From an uncultured Prevotella sp. (GTDB taxonomy: Bacteria; Bacteroidota; Bacteroidia; Bacteroidales; Bacteroidaceae), in assembly GCA_900543975.1 (NCBI GenBank), contig UQTI01000101.1, positions 1 through 5,002 on the forward strand: 5,002 bases of DNA, in the 5' to 3' direction. Every line of letters starts with the position of its first letter. Position 1 is the first letter of the stretch. A program made the position numbers and the translations under genes. Under the pieces are notes generated by a model. That model made no database searches, had not been told where the DNA came from, and worked only from the letters and a program-made list of their open reading frames with translations. Shown in pieces: positions 1 through 5,002 of the stretch.

Positions 1-197
1 AGCTAGAGCGATATTTTTTTTGACGTGTATCTACTAGCATCGCGGATACGCTTACTTTAAGTATCGTTTTTTAGCAACACCAAGCTGTGGAAGAGACAAT
101 CAGGATAAGGTTAGAACAGCTTCTTTGTTGAGCCTAATGTTATAAAGACATTTTTATCCTTGGGGTTGCTCTTACAAAAGTTTTAGAACAAAAGAAA
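1..197. other. Left-edge non-coding flank and leader of the FMN-binding/NapH-like gene
   Basis: No convincing gene is visible. One plus-strand frame is open from the edge to a TAG at 35-37, which could be the last 11 codons of an upstream gene. A minus-strand ATG at 40-38 opens a frame that runs off the left edge for 13 codons. Neither can be supported on this length. Before the gene start at 198 there is no Shine-Dalgarno sequence, only an A-rich stretch, as is usual in Bacteroidota. TATCCTTG at 155-162 is one base away from the -7 consensus TAnnTTTG, but no TTTG box lies at the expected 19-21 nt upstream, so it is only a weak promoter candidate. Confidence 0.5.
45..72 (+). terminator. Possible intrinsic terminator of an upstream gene
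   Basis: GATA (45-48) pairs with TATC (62-65) and CTTA (51-54) pairs with TAAG (58-61), leaving a CG bulge and a 3-nt loop. After one G, a run of six T (67-72) follows. The stem is AT-rich and weak. It would fit the end of a plus-strand gene stopping at 37, but no such gene is proven, so this is a low-confidence call. Confidence 0.27.
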
Positions 198-1397
198 ATG
201 CAGAAAAGACAAAAAAGAGAGAACAAGAGTTTTTTAACACGTCTTCTTTCGCTTGTGGTCGTCGTGCTCCTCATAGCCACGGCGGCGGCAGTGCGTGACG
301 GCAAGCTCTTCGAACACGAATGGAGCAAGCCGCAGACCTCACAAGCAGCGGCTGCCGATGGCAACGACACGCTCGTTGTGCTGCCCGACGGTGGCTTCGT
401 TGTGAACACAAAGCCGCTCGCAAAGGATGTTATGGGCTATGGAGGCAACGTGCCGCTGAAGATAAGCATAAGTAAAGACGGGGTGGTAGACAGCATCGTG
501 GCGGAGCCTAACGCTGAGACCCCCGACTTCTTCGATTATGCCAAGACGCTGTTTGACCGGTGGAAGGGCAAGACCGTTGACGAGGCCATGGCTCAGAAGG
601 TGGATGCCGTGACGGGAGCAACGTTCTCGTCAAAGGCCATCATTGGCAACATGAACCGCGGGCTGGCTTATGCCAAGCGGCATGTGGTGGCTGAAGAACA
701 AGACCGCGCGTCGGGGGCAACGGCGTCTGCCGCAGGGGCTTTCCCTGATGGCGGTTGGACCGTTGGCGGCATCGCGGCTGTGGTTGTGGTGTTGCTCGGT
801 GCCGTCGTGCCGCTTCTCACAAAGAGCCGCCGTTGGCGTTATGTGCAGCTCGTGCTGAACGTTGTCGTTCTGGGACTGTGTACAGGCACCTTCGTGTCTT
901 ATGCTCTCTTCATGCGCCTCTTTTCGGGTGGCGTGAGCGTTGCTGCCCTCTCGGCCCTTGCCGCCCCGCTGCTCATGGTTGCCGTGGCTTTGGTCTATCC
1001 CTTGGTCGGCAAGCAAGGCTATTATTGTGCCAACATGTGCCCGTTTGGTTCTGCACAGGAGCTGGCGGGCAAGCTCTCGCGTCGCAAGCTTCGTGTGTCG
1101 CCGCGCCTGAACAAGGGATTGGTGATGTTCAAAAATGTTCTCTGGTGCGTGCTCATGGTGTTGCTGCTCACGGGTGTGTGGACGGCATGGATCGACTATG
1201 AGCTGTTCACCGCCTTTCTCTATTCTTCGGCCTCTGTCTGGGTCATAGCAGCAGCCGTGGGGTTCCTTGTGCTCTCGGTGTGGGTGCCCCGTCCTTATTG
1301 CCGCTTCGTATGTCCCACAGGCTGCCTTATAAAGCCCTCGCTCTCATGGGCGAAAAGAAAGAACACCAAAGGAACGAAGCCCACGGAGAGGAGATAA
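198..1397 (+). CDS. FMN-binding domain / NosR-NapH-like 4Fe-4S membrane protein
   Basis: A predicted inner-membrane electron-transfer protein of 399 residues. Residues 1-11 are basic, then helix 1 (about 12-32) anchors a periplasmic FMN-binding domain (about 60-162). The domain carries DAVTGAT at 136-142, which matches the Dxx(S/T)GA(T/S) signal that ApbE uses to attach FMN to a Thr, here Thr142. Five more helices follow (about 188-207, 214-240, 247-270, 311-330, 344-364). Positive-inside charges (KSRRWR 209-214; the basic loop 292-306) place both CxxxCP motifs in the cytoplasm: Cys277/Cys281 in CANMCPFG and Cys368/Cys372 in CRFVCPTG. This is the architecture of NosR/NapH-type proteins, which move electrons across the membrane. 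Two points are unusual. The C-terminal soluble ferredoxin domain seen in NosR and NapH is absent, the protein ending 27 residues after Cys372. There is also an extra Cys376, where relatives typically have Ala. No apbE or partner oxidoreductase is in view, so donor and acceptor are unknown. The ATG at 198 directly precedes the basic region and first helix and is the natural start. It converges on the DUF3137-like gene. Confidence 0.87.
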   Translation: MQKRQKRENKSFLTRLLSLVVVVLLIATAAAVRDGKLFEHEWSKPQTSQAAAADGNDTLVVLPDGGFVVNTKPLAKDVMGYGGNVPLKISISKDGVVDSIVAEPNAETPDFFDYAKTLFDRWKGKTVDEAMAQKVDAVTGATFSSKAIIGNMNRGLAYAKRHVVAEEQDRASGATASAAGAFPDGGWTVGGIAAVVVVLLGAVVPLLTKSRRWRYVQLVLNVVVLGLCTGTFVSYALFMRLFSGGVSVAALSALAAPLLMVAVALVYPLVGKQGYYCANMCPFGSAQELAGKLSRRKLRVSPRLNKGLVMFKNVLWCVLMVLLLTGVWTAWIDYELFTAFLYSSASVWVIAAAVGFLVLSVWVPRPYCRFVCPTGCLIKPSLSWAKRKNTKGTKPTERR

Positions 1398-1426
1398 GGA
1401 AGGTGTGAAAATGTAAAAACATTTTT

Positions 1427-1444
1427 GCGCTTCGCGCATTTTTT
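1427..1444 (+). terminator. Putative intrinsic terminator of the FMN-binding/NapH-like gene
   Basis: TGCGC (1426-1430), loop TTC, then GCGCA (1434-1438), followed by six T (1439-1444), starting about 30 nt after the stop codon. An AT-only hairpin, AAAATGT (1408-1414) with ACATTTT (1419-1425), lies just upstream. The stem is short but GC-rich and followed by a T run, and the position between convergent genes fits. The same 11-base hairpin occurs inverted at 1631-1641, where it would serve the opposite gene. Confidence 0.5.
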
Positions 1445-1594
1445 AACATTCTTGCGCTCCGTAGGTGCTCAGGCGCTTTGCGGAGTTATTTCCATTAATG
1501 ACCCATTAATTATCATTAAAACGCGCTTTGCGCGGAAAAATTAATGTTTCATACTCCGCGAAGCGCCTGAGCACCCACGGAGCGCAAGAATGTT
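1445..1594. repeat. Long imperfect palindrome with 42-bp arms in the convergent spacer
   Basis: The left arm 1445-1486 is the reverse complement of the right arm 1553-1594 at 40 of 42 positions. The two exceptions are T1479 against G1560 and A1463 against C1576. The 66-nt centre folds further: ATTAATG (1494-1500) pairs with CATTAAT (1504-1510) around a 3-nt loop, and CGCGC (1522-1526) pairs with GCGCG (1530-1534) around TTT, itself enclosed by CATTAA (1514-1519) and TTAATG (1541-1546). No gene lies in 1398-1732. A transcript of either strand would form a long stem capped by two hairpins, so this could stop or insulate transcription from both sides. A MITE-like or REP-like dispersed element is the other reading. 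No target duplication is visible. Confidence 0.85.
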
Positions 1595-1617
1595 CAATTA
1601 ATGGAAATTAATGTTTT

Positions 1618-1641
1618 AAAAAAATAATAAGCGCGAAGCGC
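1618..1641 (-). terminator. Putative intrinsic terminator of the DUF3137-like gene
   Basis: Read on the minus strand, GCGC-TTC-GCGC (1641-1631) is followed by TTATTA and a run of seven T (1630-1618). It lies about 90 nt past the stop codon of the minus-strand gene. It is the exact inverted copy of the hairpin at 1427-1437, so each of the two convergent genes has the same small hairpin plus T run, with the long palindrome between them. The 4-bp stem is short, which limits confidence. The stretch 1642-1732 holds only a 10-bp palindrome, GGCTTAAGCC at 1703-1712. Confidence 0.45.
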
Positions 1642-1732
1642 GATGTTAATATTAATTATCATTTCGAAGATGTCGATACCGCTTCTTCTTTATCCACGGC
1701 CAGGCTTAAGCCCTATAGCTCATTGTCCGTTC

Positions 1733-3463
1733 TTACAACCTTGACGCTATATGTTTCCTGTACATTTTCATGTGCGTGGCTGAAAGCACCTTGCTTATGC
1801 GGTCAACGCGCTGCCGGGGTGTGGCTGTCGGGGCATCGGCCTCGTTGTCTTCGGTCAGATGCATGGTGCCTTTACCCGTTATGGGCAGATATTCGTCCCA
1901 GAAGACAGGCACATCGTGCCAGCGACCGTCGCCTCCCCATCTTGAGATGTAAGAAACGCGCTGAACGGTGTAATGGCCGTGGGCATAGACGTAGATGACC
2001 TTGGAACCGTTGATGGTGGGGCCTTCCTGGGTCTTCAAAATGCAGTCGGTCACGCACGACGGGGCTTTAAAACGGTCCTGTCCCCAGAGGTTGGCTATAG
2101 CCTCGTGTTCCCAGAAGGTGCTCTCTTGCTTTGTGCCGTGTACATACATGTCGCCAATGGGTCTGGTCTGCTGATACATGGGCACGCACAGCAGAGGGGC
2201 CAACGCGAAATATATGGAACGGAAGAAATCGGCGTTCATGCGGTAGAAGTCTCTCTCTGCCCTCACATAGTTGTAGTCGGCAAACCGGCGCGGGTCCATG
2301 TCGAGATTTACCGACTGCATGTGCTTCGGGATGATGATGTTGATCATTCGGTTTTTAATGAAGTCGAAGTCGTCGCCATAAGAAGCGCTCCTGTCTTGCA
2401 ACAGCTTGAGCATGTTCTCCTGTGCCAACGGTGTGAAGAGCAAGGCAAACTGCTGGTTGTTGTTGCGGTCGCTGGTGTTGAACGCCACCTCAAAGTCCTC
2501 GTTCGTCATCATGGCATAGTCGTTGTTGTCAAGGTCGCGCGACTTGCGCTTTAGCTTCAGCTTCTGCCATTTGTATGACAGCGACCCCTCGCGGCTTGCC
2601 AGACCGCTGCTCTGGCGGGTAAACGTGAGGTCGGGTGCGGCGGTGTTGCCGTAGAACAGGCGCGTACACTCATGATATACGGGGTAGGGGGCTGTGACGC
2701 TGGCGGTGAGCGTCTCAGAGTGTTGCACGGTGCGGCGGTTGCCGTCGCTGTCTTCCTCTTCTGTGGTCCAGTAGATGGTCTTCGAGCCATAGTAGGTCTT
2801 GGCACCCATATCCATCTTGCGCGTGCGGCAAAGCACAAAGGGGCTGCCGTTGATGAGGCCCGAGTGGCAATAGATGACCGACCGCCCTTCGTTGAAGAGG
2901 TCGTTCCAACCATATATGTGCCTTAGGTCGGCAAGACGTTGTGTGGTGAAGTAGGGGTCAAACTCTATCTTGGGCACCGTGGCCGTGATCATGCGCGGCA
3001 GCATGTCCCAGTCGTAGAGACGGTTCAGGGGCTCCATCTGCTGCCATCCCTCCATCTCTATGTCATGGGCCTGCTGCTTAAGGTCATCGTTCTCGTCGCT
3101 CAAGCTGCTCATCAGCGGGTGTATCTTGAAGAGCAGGCACAGCACAGCCACCACCATCACCATGAAGATGAGGTAGACGGTTGTGGTGTCGAGCGAGTTT
3201 TGATTCTTGTAGAGGTAGATGGCACCTGCTATCACGCCACCCCACAGAAGGAAGCAGAAGAAGCGTGCCCACCAATATTTGTTGTTCACATCTTCCATCT
3301 CATCCTCGGTGTCGTACAGTCGGCTGCATGTCTCATGGTTGGCTTCCACATCGACCTGCGCCTCTTTAGCAAGCTCTGCAAAGGTTTCTCTCGCTACCCG
3401 TTCAAACTTTGGGCGAAACGTATTGACATATTCGTCCAACGGATCGTATATATCATTAGTCAT
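1733..3463 (-). CDS. DUF3137-like two-helix membrane protein, LemA partner
   Basis: A 576-residue protein of unknown function. Residues 1-65 are polar, acidic and probably helical. Two membrane helices follow (about 66-85 and 95-114) joined by a short loop, then an acidic helical stretch (120-145) and a large soluble region to the end. Basic and acidic residues flank the helices without a clear bias, but a hairpin topology puts both long soluble parts on the same side, probably the cytoplasm. The core resembles DUF3137: a first part with GRSVIYCHSGLINGSPFVL (193-211), then NEDFEVAF (321-328), a disordered-looking SDRNNN, FALLFTPLAQENMLKLL (339-355) and a short strand pattern INIIIPK (374-380). 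In that family the pattern is DFe-x-F...arylLTP...ml.l followed by a small beta segment. The C-terminal 150 residues (about 430-576) have no family match that I recognise. DUF3137 genes often sit beside lemA, which is the upstream neighbour here, 301 nt away on the same strand. The ATG at 3463 gives a plausible N-terminus, and the purine-rich leader has no Shine-Dalgarno sequence. The family call rests on remembered motifs. The ORF itself is certain. Confidence 0.8.
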   Translation of the reverse strand: MTNDIYDPLDEYVNTFRPKFERVARETFAELAKEAQVDVEANHETCSRLYDTEDEMEDVNNKYWWARFFCFLLWGGVIAGAIYLYKNQNSLDTTTVYLIFMVMVVAVLCLLFKIHPLMSSLSDENDDLKQQAHDIEMEGWQQMEPLNRLYDWDMLPRMITATVPKIEFDPYFTTQRLADLRHIYGWNDLFNEGRSVIYCHSGLINGSPFVLCRTRKMDMGAKTYYGSKTIYWTTEEEDSDGNRRTVQHSETLTASVTAPYPVYHECTRLFYGNTAAPDLTFTRQSSGLASREGSLSYKWQKLKLKRKSRDLDNNDYAMMTNEDFEVAFNTSDRNNNQQFALLFTPLAQENMLKLLQDRSASYGDDFDFIKNRMINIIIPKHMQSVNLDMDPRRFADYNYVRAERDFYRMNADFFRSIYFALAPLLCVPMYQQTRPIGDMYVHGTKQESTFWEHEAIANLWGQDRFKAPSCVTDCILKTQEGPTINGSKVIYVYAHGHYTVQRVSYISRWGGDGRWHDVPVFWDEYLPITGKGTMHLTEDNEADAPTATPRQRVDRISKVLSATHMKMYRKHIASRL

Positions 3464-3540
3464 CGGTCAGTCTTTTTTTTTCTTTTGCCGTTGATAAAAT
3501 TTTTTCTTCCTTTCGCTCTTAAAAGTCTTTCCTCGTTTTT

Positions 3541-3602
3541 CTTTTATCACAACAAATCGTTTCCTTTTTATCGCAACAAATTGTTTCCTCTTTGTCGCAA
3601 TT
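3541..3602. repeat. 24-nt tandem repeat, two and a half copies
   Basis: Two full units (3541-3564 and 3565-3588) share the core ATCRCAACAAATYGTTTCC, followed by a shorter third copy beginning at 3589 with TTTGTCGCAA. Bases differ at only a few positions between the two full copies. It lies in the purine-rich leader about 80-140 nt upstream of the DUF3137-like start. The 24-nt length is a multiple of three, but no reading frame of note uses it. Function unknown. Confidence 0.6.
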
Positions 3603-3655
3603 GAGCTTTTTCAAGTGCATAAGAAACACATTTTCAAGCGATTATCATCTCAAGA

Positions 3656-3695
3656 GAGCGCGGCCGCGCTCGACTTTGTCGCTTGCCAGAGCAAG
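3656..3695. repeat. Cluster of three small hairpins downstream of lemA
   Basis: A perfect 16-bp palindrome, GAGCGCGGCCGCGCTC (3656-3671), is followed at once by CGAC-TTT-GTCG (3671-3681) and CTTGC-CAGA-GCAAG (3682-3695). They form a GC-rich island in an AT-rich spacer, 70-110 nt past the lemA stop. Without a T run they do not look like a standard terminator. They could protect the 3' end of a processed lemA transcript or slow polymerase between the two genes. Confidence 0.5.
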
Positions 3696-3764
3696 AAGAG
3701 GGCGAACATATCGAATATTTGAACACCTTGCTTGTTCTCTTTTGAAAGGAAGTGGCAATGCGGT

Positions 3765-4514
3765 TTAGAAGAATTTGCCGCGTGCCTGTTCGCGTGTCTC
3801 TGCCGATGCCGTGAACGGAATGCGGGTGGTGTAGCCTTGACGTGCAGCCACAATCATTTTTGTCGGCCACGAGAAGAGGTCGGTGTTCCATTGTGTCACG
3901 CGGCTGTTGTAAACGGAGCGGGCGGCTGTGATCTCGCGTTGCAGATAGCTGTTTTGCTGCATGGCGTCCATGATGACCTGATGTGCTTTCAGCTCAGGAT
4001 AAGCTTCGACCTGTGGAAACAGGCGGCCGCAAGCCATGTTGAGCTGACTGTTCACCTCGCTGCGGTTGCCATCGTTTATGGCCCCGCCACGCAGGGCTGC
4101 CACGGTTTTCATCACGTCTTTGTCAAGCTCCACGGAGCGGTTTACAAGCCCCACCACGTTTTGCAGAATCTGCACACGCTGCTCAAGATAGTTGTCTATG
4201 TTTGAGGCTTCGGCCTGAATGCGCTGTTCGAGCTTCATAAAGTAGTTGCGTGCCGAAATCTTCATAAACGCAAACACCACGCCAGGCAGCAGTCCGCCCA
4301 CGCAACCAATTACAGCCACCATGGTGGGGTCTGTCAGTTGGCTACCCATAGTGAACACATAAAGCAGTGTGAGCACAGGAATGGTTACCCACAGAGCAAT
4401 CTCAAAAAACGTTGATTTGTAGGTTATCTCTACCGGCAGTTGGCGGTCAATAACATGCACATCACGACCCTTGTCGTTGATAGGGCCTTGGGTCTCGTCT
4501 AATAAATTAGCCAT
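3765..4514 (-). CDS. LemA family protein with a two-helix N-terminal extension
   Basis: A 249-residue member of the LemA family, membrane proteins whose biochemical role is not settled. The diagnostic C-terminal half is clear: AYPELKA (171-177), the segment LQREITAARSVYNSRVTQWN (191-210), FSWPTKMIVA (214-223) and a final aromatic-rich stretch. The preceding helices (about 90-145, including SNIDNYLEQRVQILQNVV at 104-121) occupy the place of the family's usual segment ending in R-x-D-L-I-P-N-L-V, but most of that signature is changed. Typical LemA proteins are about 185-200 residues with one N-terminal helix. This one has a polar 30-residue head and two membrane helices (about 36-56 and 65-85), so its helical bundle is probably on the same side as its N-terminus, presumably the cytoplasm. 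That would reverse the usual topology. It precedes the DUF3137-like gene on the same strand, a recurring pairing for this family. The ATG at 4514 is chosen because the upstream sequence is repeat DNA with no in-frame coding character. Its likely promoter is at 4707-4700. Confidence 0.88.
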   Translation of the reverse strand: MANLLDETQGPINDKGRDVHVIDRQLPVEITYKSTFFEIALWVTIPVLTLLYVFTMGSQLTDPTMVAVIGCVGGLLPGVVFAFMKISARNYFMKLEQRIQAEASNIDNYLEQRVQILQNVVGLVNRSVELDKDVMKTVAALRGGAINDGNRSEVNSQLNMACGRLFPQVEAYPELKAHQVIMDAMQQNSYLQREITAARSVYNSRVTQWNTDLFSWPTKMIVAARQGYTTRIPFTASAETREQARGKFF

Positions 4515-4540
4515 AAAAAACAGGTATTTAATTGTTATAT

Positions 4541-4666
4541 TTCGATTAATGTTTCTTTAGTTTAATGTTTCTTTCGATTAATGTCTCTTTTGATTAATGT
4601 TTCTTTCGATTAATGTCTCTTTCGATTAATGTTTCTTTAGTATAATGTCTCTTTTTTCGATTAATT
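4541..4666. repeat. 16-nt tandem repeat array in the lemA leader
   Basis: Seven units with an exact 16-nt period fill 4541-4652, consensus TTCGATTAATGTYTCT, and a partial eighth copy lies at 4655-4666. Variation is confined to the first five bases (TTCGA, TTAGT or TTTGA), one A in the last unit, and a T/C switch at position 13. The T and C forms partly alternate. A period of 16 is not a multiple of three, so the array is not coding. It lies between the presumed promoter (4700-4707) and the lemA start (4514), so it would be transcribed as an AAAGAAACATTAATCG-type leader. Possible roles are a protein or sRNA landing site, or an expression-tuning array that varies by copy number. Confidence 0.9.
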
Positions 4667-4699
4667 ACACATTTCGTTTCTTTTCAAGCTTTTCGAAAA

Positions 4700-4729
4700 C
4701 AAAGATACAGCTTTTTGTTTTAACGCAAG
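4700..4729 (-). promoter_or_regulatory. Candidate Bacteroidota promoter for lemA
   Basis: On the minus strand, 4707-4700 reads TATCTTTG, a full match to the Bacteroidota -7 box TAnnTTTG. The sequence 18 nt further upstream is CTTG (4729-4726), one base off the -33 box TTTG and one base closer than the usual 19-21 nt. Transcription would start near 4693 and give a leader of about 180 nt containing the 16-nt repeat array. It is the only exact -7 match found in the minus-strand upstream regions examined, and it is correctly oriented. Confidence 0.5.
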
Positions 4730-5001
4730 CATTTTACAGAAAATATTGTTGCTCTTGTGCCAGAAAAATTCGTTTCGTTCGATGTGTTCGTGCTTAAAAG
4801 TAATGAGAAACGTATCTTAAAGTAATGAGAAACATATCTTAAAGTCATCGTCCCTCGGTCGGGGTACGCATGTCCCTCGGTCGGGGTACACATGTACTTC
4901 GGTCGTGGTACGCACGTCCCTCGGTCGGGGTACGATGACTTTATGTGCTCTTTCAGGGCAGACGCATCAAAATTATTCGGATAAAAACTGCAACATTTCC
5001 A
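4720..5001 (-). CDS. Uncertain open frame, C-terminal part only, running off the right edge
   Basis: A minus-strand frame is open for 93 codons from the edge to a TAA at 4722-4720. The first ATG inside it is at 4893, giving 57 residues. No domain is recognised. Much of it is encoded by the 22-nt repeats read in three successive frames, giving YPDRGT, VPRPKY, TPTEGH and YPDRGT again, followed by a segment with MTLRYVSHYFKIRFSLL (52-68). The plus strand is also open through the same repeats for about 50 codons, so openness may simply reflect stop-free repeat units. Its stop lies just before the lemA promoter box, as expected for an upstream gene. Treat as possible but unproven. Confidence 0.25.
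   Translation of the reverse strand, partial: WKCCSFYPNNFDASALKEHIKSSYPDRGTCVPRPKYMCTPTEGHAYPDRGTMTLRYVSHYFKIRFSLLLSTNTSNETNFSGTRATIFSVKCLR
4797..4840. repeat. Two tandem 22-nt repeats, AT-rich type
   Basis: Units 4797-4818 and 4819-4840 are identical except for G/A at position 16. Each begins AAAGTAATGAGAAAC and ends TATCTT. The next block begins again with AAAGT at 4841, exactly in register, so this pair runs directly into the GC-rich array to its right. No gene is proven here. The arrays lie about 90-240 nt upstream of the lemA promoter box. Confidence 0.85.
4840..4943. repeat. Four tandem 22-nt repeats enclosed by a 12-bp inverted repeat
   Basis: Four units (4850-4871, 4872-4893, 4894-4915, 4916-4937) share the core GTCCCTCGGTCGGGGTAC followed by four variable bases. 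The third copy differs at three core positions. Each core can fold as a short hairpin with loop GGTC. The array is bracketed by TAAAGTCATCGT (4840-4851) and its perfect reverse complement ACGATGACTTTA (4932-4943). It is much more GC-rich than its surroundings. Beyond it, 4944-5002 shows no further structure. An operator array, a mobile minisatellite or a structured RNA are all possible. Confidence 0.88.
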
Positions 5002-5002
5002 A

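Larger units (their letters stand above)
3464..3764. other. Spacer between lemA and the DUF3137-like gene
   Basis: No gene is seen in these 301 bases. The half next to the DUF3137-like gene is strongly strand-biased: pyrimidine-rich on the plus strand, so purine-rich in the transcript. No CAAAnnTA, the minus-strand form of the TAnnTTTG promoter box, was found here, so the downstream gene may depend on read-through from lemA. The part next to lemA holds a cluster of small hairpins (3656-3695). None is followed by a T run on the minus strand, so no ordinary terminator separates the two genes. Confidence 0.55.

Noticed and set aside
155..162. Promoter of the FMN-binding/NapH-like gene
   Set aside because: One mismatch to the -7 box and no -33 TTTG at the right distance; kept only as a remark in the flank entry.
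630..1016. A 128-codon minus-strand frame
   Set aside because: It is antisense to the membrane part of the FMN-binding/NapH-like gene; its His/Arg-rich product shows no fold signature.
1445..1594. Insertion sequence or composite element ends
   Set aside because: There is no transposase, only 66 nt between the arms, and no target duplication on either side. A non-autonomous element remains possible and is noted as such.
1973..2554. A 193-codon plus-strand frame
   Set aside because: It is fully antisense to the DUF3137-like gene, with valine/histidine-rich composition typical of a reverse-frame shadow.
2939..3604. A 221-codon plus-strand frame with His-rich stretches
   Set aside because: It lies almost entirely antisense to the well-supported 576-residue gene, has no recognisable domain, and its tail is repeat-derived. 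It is a shadow frame in GC-rich DNA.
3656..3671. Rho-independent terminator of lemA at the 16-bp palindrome
   Set aside because: On the minus strand it is followed by mixed sequence rather than a T run, and the palindrome has no natural loop.
3732..4205. A 157-codon plus-strand frame
   Set aside because: It is antisense to lemA, whose family motifs are unmistakable on the minus strand.
4797..4943. CRISPR array
   Set aside because: The units are contiguous with a 22-nt period and have no unique spacers between repeats; no cas gene is in view.

Overview
The window most likely comes from a Bacteroidota chromosome, probably a Prevotella-like member of the Bacteroidales. This is inferred from several things: fairly GC-rich genes separated by AT-rich, homopolymer-rich spacers; no Shine-Dalgarno sequence before any start; one good match to the Bacteroidota -7 promoter box (TAnnTTTG); and spacers full of short GCGCTTCGCGC-type hairpins and tandem repeats. 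No RNA gene, transposase, integrase or CRISPR array is visible.

Layout: (1) 1-197 is a left flank with a weak terminator-like hairpin and the leader of the first gene. (2) 198-1397 (+) encodes a 399-residue membrane redox protein: a periplasmic FMN-binding domain with a covalent flavinylation motif, joined to a NosR/NapH-type membrane module with two cytoplasmic CxxxCP motifs. (3) 1398-1732 is a convergent spacer built almost entirely of nested palindromes, with 42-bp arms (40 of 42 paired) flanked by a terminator-like hairpin for each gene. (4) 1733-3463 (-) encodes a 576-residue protein with two membrane helices that resembles DUF3137. (5) 3464-3764 is a spacer with a 24-nt repeat and a cluster of small hairpins. 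(6) 3765-4514 (-) encodes a LemA-family protein with an unusual two-helix N-terminus. (7) 4515-5002 is a repeat-rich flank: seven exact-period 16-nt repeats in the presumed lemA leader, a promoter box near 4700, then two adjacent arrays that both have a 22-nt period, the second enclosed by a perfect 12-bp inverted repeat. A weak open frame on the minus strand runs through the arrays and off the right edge.

How the genes work together: the two minus-strand genes lie in the order lemA then DUF3137-like gene. They probably form a functional pair in the inner membrane, transcribed from the promoter near 4700. The plus-strand redox gene converges on them and has no evident functional link. The most unusual content is in the spacers, where four distinct repeat or palindrome architectures occur within 5 kb.
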